From positions 1-64,000 of the forward strand of contig DATAWP010000038.1 of NCBI GenBank assembly GCA_036267155.1: a DNA stretch of 64,000 bases, read 5' to 3'. The position numbers and the translations under genes were made by a program. The stretch's first letter is position 1, and each line of letters opens with the position of its first letter. The notes beneath the pieces are model-generated. The model saw nothing but the letters and a program-made list of their open reading frames with translations. It was not told where the DNA came from and searched no databases. Positions 1 to 9,226 of this stretch are shown here, piece after piece. The DNA comes from PALSA-1353 sp036267155 (lineage in GTDB: Bacteria; Planctomycetota; Phycisphaerae; Tepidisphaerales; Tepidisphaeraceae).

Positions 1-243
1 GCAAAGACAGTGCGACCAAGGTTCATCCCCGCATCGTCGCGCAAACTCGGCCGCGGCAGGCGGAAGATCGACCAACGAAATTGAAATCGTGTACCCTAAC
101 ATCGGAGCAATCCGACTCGATCAGACCGAACGAAACCGAACTTAACAACAGTTTTTAACCGGACAGTAGTGATTAGAATTAGACATTGAGGAATCGATCC
201 TGGATAAATGGATGCGCGCACAGGTATGTAGGAAGGATCAGCC
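1..243. other. Left edge, no gene recognised
   Basis: No frame gives a convincing protein. One forward frame stays open from the window edge to a stop near 144, so the tail of a gene from outside the window cannot be excluded. The last bases (about 229-239) contain GGAAGGAT, a plausible ribosome-binding site for the gene starting at 244. Confidence 0.4.
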
Positions 244-2331
244 TTGGAGAAGAAGTTTGGCGACGGATCGGGGGCCGTGCCTCTAACGTCAGCCCATTCA
301 TCGCCTGCCGGTTTCCCATCGATTCGGAAACGAAGATTTCTCCTTAGCTTGGTATGGATCTTGATCGGGCTTTGGGCGGCGATTTGCATCGTTCAGGGTG
401 TGCGAGTTCGGCGATGGACATACGACACCTTTGATGCGCTGCGATTTCACTCGGATTTGCAACGCAGGTGCATGTGGGGATTGGAATGCGTTGGGCCGGA
501 GGGGTTTCTCAATCAATACGAGAAAATGGCGATCGAAGAGCCGGATTGGAGAACATTTCTCGATTATTCGCCGCTTCGGCTGCTGGTGGTACGAGAATGG
601 GCAATTTATCTTCAGCGGCATTTTCCCGAGATAACGGCTGTTCCTGCGGAGGAGGCGTATGATCGTGCGATGCCGCCGAAGGATCGCAACAGCGGTTCGC
701 CGGCGCAGTTAAAACGCTCGCTGGAATTTCAATTCCCGTTGCTTTGCTTCGATGCCCTGCTCGATCTCATCGGGGCGATTTCCGCGTTTTTTCTTACTCG
801 CCTCTGGGTTCGCCGCACGAAACCCCTGACCACTTCGTCATGGCTGTTGCAACACCTCCACGGGACCTGGCAGGGACTGATCGCGGCGACACTCTTCTGG
901 TTCAATCCCAACACTCTCCTGAATGCCTACGGCTGGCCGACATGGGACACATGGGTCGTCCCCATGTTTCTTCTGGCCGCGCTGCTTTCGAGTTTGGATT
1001 ACTGGTTTTGCAGCGGGCTTGTGCTTGCAACGGGAATGATGTTGAAAGGGCAGCAACTGGCCGTCGTGCCGGTCTTCATATTGTGGGCGCTAATTTCGGG
1101 GGGCTTGGGGCCGACATCGCGATGGATGATTGGATTGGTGCTTGGCGTCGGGTTGATTGTGTCGCCCTGGATGATCACCTACCTTCCCCCCGAAAAAGTT
1201 CAGGCCGCTCGGCTCGAACAATTCCTGCCGGCGGGGAATTGGTCGCCGACATTGTTTGCAATCAATCGGATTCCGGACTGGCCGGCGATAACCTGGATTG
1301 TTTTGACCGCGGCAGTAGTGGCGGCAGCCAGGTATTTTCGACATAAAAAGTGGCATATCGCTGCTGGCGCGGCGGCGGTTTTCATTCTCGCGTATTGGCC
1401 ATGGTTACTCCGAAGGAATCGGGAATGGTGGGCGATTGGAGTTCTATGTGCCGCGGCTCTGTCTGCATCAACGGCGCTAGTGCCGCGGCGCGGGCAGTGG
1501 TACAGCATCGCCGCGATTTTTGGCGGGGGCTTGTTGCTCTGCATGCTGATATTTCATGGGTCTGCCGCCTGGTGGCTTTGCGCATTCCACTTCCCCTCGA
1601 TTCAAGCCCCCTTTCTGATCTATGGACCGGCCAGCAATATTCCGGGCATCTTTGAGTTGCGCTTTGGGTGGCCACCCGAAATCGATGCTGTCGCCTTCAC
1701 CCTGCCAGCGCTGATCGCGTTTTCACACGGATGGTTTGCCCATCTCGCTATATGGCCGGCCACGCCGCTTGCGGTCACCAGCGGCACACTGTTCGACAGC
1801 ATCTATTTGGTGCTATTGATTCTGAGCGGAATTGGGATCGGCCTCCACGCCCGCCGGCACGATCCTCGATTTCTGGTGGCGCTGGTCACACCCTGGCTGA
1901 TGTTCTTCCTCTTTCCCGTTCGACTGCACGAGCGCTATCTGCTTTTCGCAGCGGCCACGGCATCGATCTGCATCGGATACGGACTTGGGATGACACTGCT
2001 TGGATTTGTTCTTACCATCGCCTCCAGCGTTATGACGCTCGATCAGATGTGGGGGAATGATCTGCCGCGCTGGGGAAGAGATTTGGCTCACCAGTTCCCG
2101 TCGATCTTTAGTCCTGACGCGGGCCTCACGATTCAAAGGTATGTACAGAACACACATCCAGATATTGGGTGGGGTGTGTTGGTCGCGGCGATGGTGTTTT
2201 TCTATCTGACGATGATGCCGAGCCCAAAGGCTTTGAGGAGGCGACGCTCGCCGTGCGGGCAAATCTCGATCGCTCCAGGAACCGACGTTTTCGACGGGGT
2301 CACCTCGACGAACTCAACCGCCCACACATGA
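244..2331 (+). CDS. Large membrane glycosyltransferase, GT57 (ALG6/ALG8)-like, 3' end rearranged
   Basis: A 695-aa polytopic membrane protein that starts at TTG, 5 nt after a GGAAGGAT ribosome-binding site. It is a paralogue of the proteins at 11799 and 14152: all share an N-terminal DYxPLRL motif (DYSPLRL here, DYPPLRL in the others), a GWPxWDxW block (about residue 230 here) followed by hydrophobic helices, and a KGQ motif. DYPPL is also typical of ALG6/ALG8 glucosyltransferases, so a polyprenyl-phosphate-sugar-dependent transfer at the membrane is inferred. After the last transmembrane helix (FFYLTMMPSP) the frame runs about 35 residues into sequence antisense to an IS66 tnpA remnant. The paralogues stop within 10-20 residues of the same point, so the original stop was probably lost to an insertion or deletion. 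The acceptor is unknown. Confidence 0.8.
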   Translation: MEKKFGDGSGAVPLTSAHSSPAGFPSIRKRRFLLSLVWILIGLWAAICIVQGVRVRRWTYDTFDALRFHSDLQRRCMWGLECVGPEGFLNQYEKMAIEEPDWRTFLDYSPLRLLVVREWAIYLQRHFPEITAVPAEEAYDRAMPPKDRNSGSPAQLKRSLEFQFPLLCFDALLDLIGAISAFFLTRLWVRRTKPLTTSSWLLQHLHGTWQGLIAATLFWFNPNTLLNAYGWPTWDTWVVPMFLLAALLSSLDYWFCSGLVLATGMMLKGQQLAVVPVFILWALISGGLGPTSRWMIGLVLGVGLIVSPWMITYLPPEKVQAARLEQFLPAGNWSPTLFAINRIPDWPAITWIVLTAAVVAAARYFRHKKWHIAAGAAAVFILAYWPWLLRRNREWWAIGVLCAAALSASTALVPRRGQWYSIAAIFGGGLLLCMLIFHGSAAWWLCAFHFPSIQAPFLIYGPASNIPGIFELRFGWPPEIDAVAFTLPALIAFSHGWFAHLAIWPATPLAVTSGTLFDSIYLVLLILSGIGIGLHARRHDPRFLVALVTPWLMFFLFPVRLHERYLLFAAATASICIGYGLGMTLLGFVLTIASSVMTLDQMWGNDLPRWGRDLAHQFPSIFSPDAGLTIQRYVQNTHPDIGWGVLVAAMVFFYLTMMPSPKALRRRRSPCGQISIAPGTDVFDGVTSTNSTAHT

Positions 2332-2492
2332 TTCAAGTTCCGCGGAGAGCGCAGTCGCCGTTTCCACGCATAGAATGCACCGTCTGTGATTCCCCGATCA
2401 CAACAATAAGCTGCCACGGTCAGCCCGCTGGGCCGCTGTCTGTCAATGATCTGGCGCCATTCTTCAGCATTCGGAGGTTGTGATTTGTTCAT
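2202..2492 (-). pseudogene. tnpA: IS66-family TnpA (accessory protein) remnant
   Basis: The reading frame (96 aa from ATG 2492; a GTG lies further upstream at 2510) has the IS66 orf1 signature: W-x-x-I-I-D-R-Q followed by SGLTVAAYC, a DRGIT segment, FYAWKRRLR, then FVEV and an AIEI...GERRL tail. The last dozen residues (LLKAFGLGIIVR) are antisense to the native end of the glycosyltransferase at 244 and do not fit TnpA, so the homology ends near 2235. No tnpB or tnpC partner and no inverted-repeat ends were found. I read it as a truncated insertion-sequence fragment. A solo domesticated helix-turn-helix protein is possible but less likely. Confidence 0.75.
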
Positions 2493-2510
2493 GCTGTGGC
2501 AGAATGTCAC

Positions 2511-2897
2511 CCGCTCAGAGAAGAAAACAAATGCGGTTCACGTATCGGACACCACCAGAACATCGCCTTCACGCCCCGGCGCTATTACGACCTGGACCTG
2601 CACGATCGAGCTTCCATCGGCAGCGTCGCACCGCACGCGGCACGCCTATGAACTCATCTGGACCGCGCTGGAGAAAGAAGGCATCCGCGCACGTTTCATT
2701 GGGGCCAGTGTTTGCGTCCGAACCCGCTGGCGCCGCGGCGGGTTTTCGGCGACCGCGCGGACCGCTGGCTGGCCGCACGCCGGAAATTCCTCAAATCTTC
2801 CCGCCGCCGAACGTTTTCCAACGAGCTGCTCAGAAGCTGCGGCCTCGCCGACGACCAACCAGCGTGAAATAGCAAATGACGGTAATCTTCCTATCTC
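2511..2897 (+). pseudogene. Decayed coding remnant, family not recognised
   Basis: About 390 bp between the tnpA fragment and the GT2 gene. Protein-like text jumps between forward frames: one frame reads NIAFTPRRYYDLDLHDRASI up to a stop near 2650, a second continues YELIWTALEKEGIRARFIGAS, and a third ends FSNELLRSCGLADDQPA and a stop at about 2868. No single frame covers it. This pattern fits a gene broken by at least two frameshifts, but I do not recognise the family, and chance open frames in GC-rich DNA could explain part of it. Confidence 0.3.
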
Positions 2898-3695
2898 TCA
2901 GGGAAGTCCCCGGCCAAATATCCGTAAGGCGCGATAGCCCCAGACGATCTTTTCGATGTTGAATCGATGCGCCCACCTGCTGAAACGGTCGCGTTGGGTG
3001 TAGCGGCAGGCGACGCGGAAGCCTTCGGAAAATTGAGGGCGATATCCGCCGCGGGATTTGCTTGATCCATGCACCCGAAAGCTGGCGAGGGTTTGATCGA
3101 GCAACAGCGGAGTGCTCTTCTGCGCCATGCGGAGCCACAGGTCGTAATCCATCGTCCAGTACAGCGATTCATCAAGCGCGCCGATGGATGCGCCGAATGA
3201 TCTGCGCCAAAAGACTGCCGGTTGGCTGATGTAGTTCATCCGCAACAGAGTTTTGTAGCTGTACGACCGCAGGCGGCGATTTTTGTATTCGGTGATGCCC
3301 GCGCGGGCGACCACGCCGTCCGGCCCGATAAGGTTGCACCGGCCGATCAGCCATTGGGCCGAGGTGTTCTGCTCGAATGCTTCGGTCACGGTTGCCAGTG
3401 CGCCGGGAAGGTAGAGGTCATCACAATTGAGCCATGCAACGACATCGCCATTGGCCATGGCCAGGCCCTTGTTGATGGCGCAAGTCTGGCCGCGGTCAGT
3501 TTCGGAGACCCATTGAAAACGGGGGTCGGAGATGGACCGCAGGAAATCGATCGTTCCGTCGGTGCTGCCGCCGTCGATGACCAGCCACCGCAAATCGTAA
3601 TCACCTTTTTGGGAAAGAACGCTGTCGAGCATCGGATGGAAATACGCGCCGCCGTTGAGACAGGGAGTCACAATGGATATCGAGAGCGCGGGCAT
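2898..3695 (-). CDS. Family 2 glycosyltransferase (WcaA-like)
   Basis: A 265-aa cytosolic GT-A enzyme. The N-terminus carries the GT2 nucleotide-sugar fold: ISIVTPCLNGG at residues 6-16, VIDGGSTDGT near 40, ETDRGQTCAINKG, and the DXD-equivalent WLNCDDLYLPGA where the metal and UDP/GDP-sugar bind. The length is complete for the family. It lies 9 bp downstream of the membrane glycosyltransferase at 3705 on the same strand, so the two probably form an operon. Likely role: adding a sugar to a growing surface glycan. Donor and acceptor cannot be read from the sequence. Confidence 0.85.
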   Translation of the reverse strand: MPALSISIVTPCLNGGAYFHPMLDSVLSQKGDYDLRWLVIDGGSTDGTIDFLRSISDPRFQWVSETDRGQTCAINKGLAMANGDVVAWLNCDDLYLPGALATVTEAFEQNTSAQWLIGRCNLIGPDGVVARAGITEYKNRRLRSYSYKTLLRMNYISQPAVFWRRSFGASIGALDESLYWTMDYDLWLRMAQKSTPLLLDQTLASFRVHGSSKSRGGYRPQFSEGFRVACRYTQRDRFSRWAHRFNIEKIVWGYRALRIFGRGLP

Positions 3696-3704
3696 TGGGT
3701 GAAC

Positions 3705-5357
3705 CTATTTCGGCTCGGGCGCGATGCGGGCACGGACGAGACGAACCGCCGGCCGACCGCCGGCGCGGGGAACGCTCACGAGAAAATCACCTTCAGGCTT
3801 AACGTGTTGATCGCCGAGCCAGCGGGAATACTCCACGTCCTTCGGATCGAGAATGGCCAGCAAATGCCCCGGCTCGGCGCGGATCGGTTCGGCGCGGATC
3901 GACGCGTTGGGTTCGGCGAAATTGCGATCGGCCAGAAACTCCATGATGCGGGCAAGCTTAAGCGGGCAAAGAATGAGATCACGGTCAGTGGTGTAATTCG
4001 GGATTTCGTGGGCCATTTGGACGTACGGCGGGTAAATGCCCTTCTGGTAATCGGCCAGGAAAGGACGGGCGCGCTGGTGGACGATGAAGGCGATCACCTG
4101 CCCGCCGTTCAGCGCCGCGCCGAGCGAAAGCAACAACGCGAAAACGACATTGCCGAGCCGGCGAGGGAAACGAAGGTTGATCGATCGCAGCAGGTTCCAC
4201 CAGCCCAGAATGAGCAAAGGAAGAATTTGCAGCATGTAGCGGTAAACGGAAAGCAGAAGAATCAAGGTGAGAAGCGTGATGATGATCCACAGACCCCAGA
4301 ACAGGCGCTTGCGGATCAGTGCCACGCCGGCCGCCAGGACGATACATGCGAAAACCACGTTCGCCGGGTCGAGCAGCAGATCCATTCCGAAGACGGCTCG
4401 CGGGGCGGTGATGACCAAAAGATCGTACAGGTTGTTGACGGCGTTGACGCGCAGCACGTGGGGCAAACGGTCGGTGAGCTGATGGAATGCATATTGTTCA
4501 TACAAGCCGGCCGGCCCGTGTCCGGGGATCCGCCGGGGATCCAGCACAAGGAACACGGCGACGGCAACGAGACACAGCACGACCGACACTGCGGCGGCTC
4601 GCCGGTTTCGGCCGGTGATTGCGCAGAAAAACAACGCGACGATCCACGCCATCAAAAGCCCAATCATGGTCGGCCGCGTGCTGACCGCGATCGCCAGTCC
4701 CGCGATCAGCAGCGCCCAATCCCACCATCGCGCGCGACCGCCGGCCCGCCCCAAGCCGGTCGAGGCGGCGCGCGGGCCGAAGATCGCCTCGTGCCCCGCC
4801 AGTAAGGCCATGACGCCTGTGAGGAACGGCATGTCGGTGAGAATCTCAAAGCTGTAGCGGAAGAATTCGTGGTTGAAAGCGACGCTCGACACAATGATCA
4901 CCGCCGTCGGGCGGTCGTACGCCAGGAGGACGAGCCGATAGACCAGCGCCAGCGACGCCAGGGCGCAGGCAAGGATCAGGAGATCGGCGGCGAAGATGAC
5001 ATGGCCGTGGGAAATCCGCAGAAGCCCAGCCAGCGCTAACGGAAGCCCGGGATAGACCGTTTGGTGGTGAACGCCCTGCAACACATAGCCCTGGCCGGTT
5101 TCGAGGCTTCGCGCCAGGTTCAGATACAGCCCGCTGTCTGGGCCCATTCGCCACTGCCCGTTGAAGCCCAGGAGATAGGTAATGGCGATGAGGACGAAGA
5201 TCAGTTTTCGGCGGCTGTCGAAAAACTCCAGGAGGATTTGGCAAAATGGCCGTGCCAGTGCGCCGGCGGGCGCAGCCGCAATGGCAGAACTGCATGAGCT
5301 TTCCACACCCATCGTCCCCCGTGTTGCTCCGCTCGGCTGAAATTCGGAAAAGGCCAT
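3705..5357 (-). CDS. Membrane glycosyltransferase, GT39/ArnT-like
   Basis: A 550-aa protein with roughly ten hydrophobic helices from residue 52 on. After the first helix comes an acidic loop (RMGPDSGLYLNLARSLE) and VYPGLPLALAG, the arrangement seen in PMT/ArnT-type GT-C enzymes, in which an acidic pair in the first extracytoplasmic loop is catalytic. These enzymes transfer sugar from a polyprenyl phosphate on the outer face of the membrane. The first 40 residues are not hydrophobic and the true start could be later. A TATACT hexamer lies 14 nt upstream of the ATG. It is transcribed with the GT2 gene downstream and divergently from the MFS gene at 5431. Confidence 0.8.
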   Translation of the reverse strand: MAFSEFQPSGATRGTMGVESSCSSAIAAAPAGALARPFCQILLEFFDSRRKLIFVLIAITYLLGFNGQWRMGPDSGLYLNLARSLETGQGYVLQGVHHQTVYPGLPLALAGLLRISHGHVIFAADLLILACALASLALVYRLVLLAYDRPTAVIIVSSVAFNHEFFRYSFEILTDMPFLTGVMALLAGHEAIFGPRAASTGLGRAGGRARWWDWALLIAGLAIAVSTRPTMIGLLMAWIVALFFCAITGRNRRAAAVSVVLCLVAVAVFLVLDPRRIPGHGPAGLYEQYAFHQLTDRLPHVLRVNAVNNLYDLLVITAPRAVFGMDLLLDPANVVFACIVLAAGVALIRKRLFWGLWIIITLLTLILLLSVYRYMLQILPLLILGWWNLLRSINLRFPRRLGNVVFALLLSLGAALNGGQVIAFIVHQRARPFLADYQKGIYPPYVQMAHEIPNYTTDRDLILCPLKLARIMEFLADRNFAEPNASIRAEPIRAEPGHLLAILDPKDVEYSRWLGDQHVKPEGDFLVSVPRAGGRPAVRLVRARIAPEPK

Positions 5358-5430
5358 TAGCTAAGGGTGACAGTATAGCGGATTCCGCCGTTTGCGGGAG
5401 AGGGCCGCGGGCGGGTAGTGTTTGGACACG

Positions 5431-6660
5431 ATGACGGATTCTCCGCCACACTCTGCGCAGCGGCAAGCGCACCCTCCGCAACGGCCCGGAGCCGCGGTTC
5501 TTGCCGGTTTTTTGGGGTGGGCGCTGGACGCCTTCGATTTCTTCCTGGTCGTGATGACGCTGACCGCCATCGGTAAGGAATTTCACAAAACCGATGCGGA
5601 AATGGCGCTGAGTCTCACGCTGACCCTGGCATGCCGGCCGGTTGGGGCACTGATCTTCGGACTCCTCGCGGATCGGTACGGCCGGCGATTGCCGCTGATG
5701 CTCGATCTGGTTTTTTATTCGGTCATCGAAGTCCTCACGGGCTTCGCACACAGTTATACGACGTTCCTGCTCCTGCGGGCGCTGTTCGGCATTGGCATGG
5801 GCGGGGAATGGGGCGTCGGGGCATCGCTGACCATGGAAAAAGTGCCCGCGAAATGGCGCGGAGTTCTCTCCGGACTTTTGCAGGAGGGATATGCCGTCGG
5901 ATATCTGGCGGCAGCGCTGGCGTACAAATTCGTCTTTCCACACTGGGGATGGCGGCCGCTGTTCTGGATCGGAGGATTGCCCGCCGTGCTGGCGATCTTC
6001 GTGCGCCTGGCGGTCAAGGAATCAGAGGTGTGGCAGAAAAGCAAAGCCGATTCCTGGAAGAATCTGGCCCGCGGACTTTGCGTTCACTGGCCGGTGTTTC
6101 TCTACATCGTGGCGCTCATGACGATGATGAACCTCTCCTCGCACGGGACGCAGGACCTTTATCCCACGTTCCTTCAGCGCTACCGCCACCTGGGCGTGTC
6201 CGAGCGATCCAACCTCGCGGCGATCTCCATGGTCGGCGCAATCATCGGCGGAATCATCTTCGGCTTCGTGTCCGACCGGATCGGCCGGCGGCGGGCCATT
6301 GTTCTGGCATTTGTGGGAGCGATTCTGGCCATCCCGCTGTGGGCGCTTCCGGGCGGCTTGGTTGCGCTGGCCGCCGGGGCGTTCATTTTGCAATTCATGG
6401 TGCAAGGGGCATGGGGCGTGATTCCCGCGCACATCAGCGAACTATCGCCCGATTCCATTCGCGGCTCGATGCCGGGATTCGCTTATCAGTGCGGAAACCT
6501 CATGGCCAGCTATATCGTGCAGATGGAAGTGCTGATGTCCCGGCACTGGAATTACGCCAATGTCATGGCGATTTCGGCGGGGACGATTTGCGTGGGTGCG
6601 ATTTTTGTGACGATGATGGGCCGAGAAAAACCGGGGGTGGAGTTTGGGGCCGGGCGGTAG
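5431..6660 (+). CDS. MFS transporter, sugar/carboxylate (NanT/JEN/SHS-like)
   Basis: A 409-aa major facilitator with twelve predicted helices. Helix 1 carries GWALDAFDFFLVVM, and the loop after helix 2 has the MFS signature LADRYGRRLPL. The central part (RALFGIGMGGEWGVGASL, then ESEVWQKSK) is typical of the sialate/lactate:proton symporter group. The second half repeats the signature as VSDRIGRRRAI. I start it at ATG 5431; an in-frame TTG at 5422 is possible. The substrate is most likely an organic acid or acidic sugar, by family only. It is divergent from the glycosyltransferase at 5357. Confidence 0.85.
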   Translation: MTDSPPHSAQRQAHPPQRPGAAVLAGFLGWALDAFDFFLVVMTLTAIGKEFHKTDAEMALSLTLTLACRPVGALIFGLLADRYGRRLPLMLDLVFYSVIEVLTGFAHSYTTFLLLRALFGIGMGGEWGVGASLTMEKVPAKWRGVLSGLLQEGYAVGYLAAALAYKFVFPHWGWRPLFWIGGLPAVLAIFVRLAVKESEVWQKSKADSWKNLARGLCVHWPVFLYIVALMTMMNLSSHGTQDLYPTFLQRYRHLGVSERSNLAAISMVGAIIGGIIFGFVSDRIGRRRAIVLAFVGAILAIPLWALPGGLVALAAGAFILQFMVQGAWGVIPAHISELSPDSIRGSMPGFAYQCGNLMASYIVQMEVLMSRHWNYANVMAISAGTICVGAIFVTMMGREKPGVEFGAGR

Positions 6661-6864
6661 ATTTAATGATCGTCTTTGACGATCTCCGGCCGTCATTCTG
6701 GAAGTTGGAATGGGCATTGGGTTCCGCGCCGGCATGTGCTTGTGGCAACCCCATCATCGCAAAATCCGGGCGCCCGTCCTTTTTGGCTGATTCGCGGCAA
6801 ATTGTGGGTTGGAGATCGCGCATGGCGTCGGCTAAAATAGAAGCGGTATAAACAAGGATCGCTC

Positions 6865-7392
6865 ATGCGAAAAATAACCTGGCTGGCGGCGATTGGCTTA
6901 ATCGTCGTAGGATTTGCGATGTTTACGCGGGCGGATGACGATGCCAGTCCACTGGTGGGTAAAGCGGCGCCGGCGCTTTCCCTGGCCACCCTGGACGGCA
7001 AAAACGTGAACCTGGCCGATCAGAAGGGAAACGTCGTCCTCCTCGACTTCTGGGCGACGTGGTGTCCTCCCTGCAGAATGAGTCTGCCGCACATTCAAAA
7101 AATCAGCGCGAACAAAGATCTCGCCGCCAAGGGGCTGATGGTTTGGACCGTCAATGACCGGGAAACTCCGGACGTGATCGAGAAATTCCAAAAGGACAAC
7201 AGCTACACGTTCACCGTTCTGTTCGATTCCAACGGATCGGCAGGGCAGAGCTATTTGGTTCAGGCCATTCCCACCACCGTTGTTGTCGGGCGGGACGGAA
7301 TGGTCAAAAATGTTTTCGTGGGATTCGACAGCGATTCAACTGCACAGGCGATCGACGACGCCGTTCAAAAAGCCTTGGCCGAATCAAAGTAA
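6865..7392 (+). CDS. TlpA/ResA-like thiol-disulfide oxidoreductase, exported
   Basis: A 175-aa protein with an N-terminal signal peptide or anchor (residues 1-22) and one thioredoxin domain. The active site is WCPPC at residues 66-70 inside LLDFWATWCPPC, and the cis-proline is in AIPTTVVV. Family members reduce or oxidise cysteines of envelope proteins, often in cytochrome c maturation. Upstream, TAAAAT (about 6833-6838) is a possible -10 box and AAGGAT precedes the ATG, so it looks independently expressed. It converges with the MFS gene ending at 7430. No cytochrome genes are nearby, so the partner is unknown. Confidence 0.88.
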   Translation: MRKITWLAAIGLIVVGFAMFTRADDDASPLVGKAAPALSLATLDGKNVNLADQKGNVVLLDFWATWCPPCRMSLPHIQKISANKDLAAKGLMVWTVNDRETPDVIEKFQKDNSYTFTVLFDSNGSAGQSYLVQAIPTTVVVGRDGMVKNVFVGFDSDSTAQAIDDAVQKALAESK

Positions 7393-7429
7393 AGCGAAGC
7401 AGTTCAATCCGGCGTGCGACGGAGTTGAT

Positions 7430-8653
7430 TCACCGCGCCGCCACACGCCGTCTTCGCGACGGCCGGGATTGAAGCGAAACCCACGACGCGGCCAAAACGC
7501 TGAGAAAAAGAATGGTTCCGACGGCGATAACGGATGCGTGGGGATTGCCGGGGAGGATGATTTCCGCCAGCGCGCCGCAGCCTGGGCCGAGGACCGAGCC
7601 TACGCCAATGAGCGCTTCGTGATATGCGTTTTGCACCGTGCTGCCGTCGCTGAGAACCATGCCGAAATAAAGACTCGAGGAATAGATCAGGCCCATGGCG
7701 ACGCCCATCGCGATTTGCCACAGGACCATCGAAATCGTCGAGTCGATCAATGTGGCGCCCACGAATGAAATCAATACGATCGCGGCGGCGACGAGCAGCG
7801 CTCGCGGACGCGTGTGCCACCAAGCGGTCACGCCGAGCAGGATGAAGCAGAACCAACGCGCGATCATCCAGACGCCGGCGAGGAGGGTTCTGATTTCCGG
7901 GTCGGCCGAGCGAATCACCGGAAGTGTGGGCATGATCGCGCCGAGGGCATAGATGACCGCGAACGTCGCGGGCAGCGCGATGCGCGACAGCCGCATCGCC
8001 AGAGTGCGAAGCTCCAGCAATTCCGGTTCGGGATGAAGTTGGGGAGTAGTCGCGTTGTGCATCGGGGCGCGAAGGCGAGGCAGGAATCCGAGCGAGATCA
8101 GATGCACGGCGACGGTGATGAGAAAAATTCCCTGCGGGAAATGGGCGATCACCAGGCCGCAAAGGGAAACGGTGACGGCGCCCGTTCCGGACCAGACGAG
8201 ATTGTAAACGGAAATGCGCCGCGAGATCTGGTCCGGCGTGGCGTCAATGGAGATGAGGCTTTCCAGCAGCGGCCATTGGGCGGCGCTGAACATGGTGTAG
8301 AGGGGGAGGAGCGCTACAAGCAACGCGGGGTTGGGAAAACATACGCTGGTTAGCGCGATCGCGGCCATCGCTGTGTGCAAGACCACCAAAAGTGTGCGGC
8401 GATGAACACGCTGGGACAGAGGGGCAGCCGACAGCGCGCCCAGGACATACGCCACGCCCTGTCCCGATGAAAGGAGCAGGTTTCTTCGCGCTCCCCAGCC
8501 GAACCGTTTTTGCATGTAGAAGAAAATTCCGTACATCAGCAGGTTGGCGCCGATGGAGCCGAGGCCTTCGAGACTAAAAACGCGCGAGAGATGCCTGCGG
8601 GCGGCGGCTGGGGGTGCGACGGCTTTTTCCGCGAGCAGATCCATGGGAAACAA
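7430..8653 (-). CDS. MFS transporter, substrate unknown
   Basis: A 407-aa protein with eleven to twelve hydrophobic helices separated by basic cytoplasmic loops (LSQRVHRRTLLVV after helix 2, as in MFS loop 2-3). The two halves are joined by a hydrophilic linker near residues 190-220. The extreme C-terminus is arginine rich. It lacks a recognisable substrate signature. Single gene, convergent with the thioredoxin gene at 7392, and its 5' side faces the structured intergenic region at 8.65-9.2 kb. Confidence 0.75.
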   Translation of the reverse strand: MFPMDLLAEKAVAPPAAARRHLSRVFSLEGLGSIGANLLMYGIFFYMQKRFGWGARRNLLLSSGQGVAYVLGALSAAPLSQRVHRRTLLVVLHTAMAAIALTSVCFPNPALLVALLPLYTMFSAAQWPLLESLISIDATPDQISRRISVYNLVWSGTGAVTVSLCGLVIAHFPQGIFLITVAVHLISLGFLPRLRAPMHNATTPQLHPEPELLELRTLAMRLSRIALPATFAVIYALGAIMPTLPVIRSADPEIRTLLAGVWMIARWFCFILLGVTAWWHTRPRALLVAAAIVLISFVGATLIDSTISMVLWQIAMGVAMGLIYSSSLYFGMVLSDGSTVQNAYHEALIGVGSVLGPGCGALAEIILPGNPHASVIAVGTILFLSVLAASWVSLQSRPSRRRRVAAR

Positions 8654-8840
8654 GTCGGCACATTACCGGGGATGGAGGCTGAAAAAAATGTCCGACGAAC
8701 GATCCCAGCGGTCTACGGCGGCGTATAGAACCATGCAGTTCAGAATAGTGCCGCCCTGCAGAGTCCTATCAGTTCCGGGGCGGAATGACGGGAATTCAAA
8801 TCTTCCCAGTCGGTCTCTCGTTGTCGTTTGCAAATAGTAG

Positions 8841-8990
8841 GCCGGGGGCGGCGCATTGAAGCGCCAAGTGTCTTTCGGAGGGAAGGGTTGGAGGAGGGTG
8901 TTCGATGTGCTGCCTCACGGCCTAACCAAATGCGGTGGCCGTGAGGGGAAATGGGCGGGGCCGGAGTGGGCATACTCCGGCTCCGTTTTA
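8841..8990 (+). ncRNA. Candidate structured RNA (three hairpins ending in a terminator)
   Basis: Three stem-loops follow one another in the 570-bp gap between the MFS gene and the glycosyltransferase at 9227: GGCGC/GCGCC at 8850-8854 and 8861-8865; a perfect 10-bp stem CCTCACGGCC/GGCCGTGAGG at 8913-8922 and 8937-8946 with a 14-nt loop; and GCCGGAGT/ACTCCGGC at 8960-8967 and 8974-8981, followed by TCCGTTTT. No ORF uses the region convincingly. It could be a small RNA, or a riboswitch or attenuator leader for the downstream gene. It does not match the SRP, 6S, RNase P or cobalamin cores that I know. Confidence 0.45.
8960..8989 (+). terminator. Rho-independent terminator-like hairpin
   Basis: An 8-bp perfect GC-rich stem (8960-8967 with 8974-8981), a 6-nt loop GGGCAT, then TCCGTTTT. 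It sits about 240 bp upstream of the glycosyltransferase start at 9227, so it would end a short upstream transcript or act as an attenuator. Confidence 0.55.
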
Positions 8991-9226
8991 TCAACAGGGG
9001 GCGATAATACGCGCGGCGGTCAATTGTTTGGGCGTCACCCTTCAATTTTTGTTGCATCCAACACCCGCTCCTCGTTTAATGCTCGATCGCTGGGTCCGGC
9101 AAAAATGGCCGTCGACGGTTGATCGATGCGGTGGCCGAAGATGTTTCGAGTCGCGGCCCTCGTTGGCCGATAACGACGTTGCCGGAGCATTGCCCTAAGT
9201 CATGTTTGTTTAAAAGGATCTGGTTT

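Noticed and set aside
3222..4805. 527-codon forward frame over the GT2/GT39 pair
   Set aside because: Spans two minus-strand genes and shows no domain.
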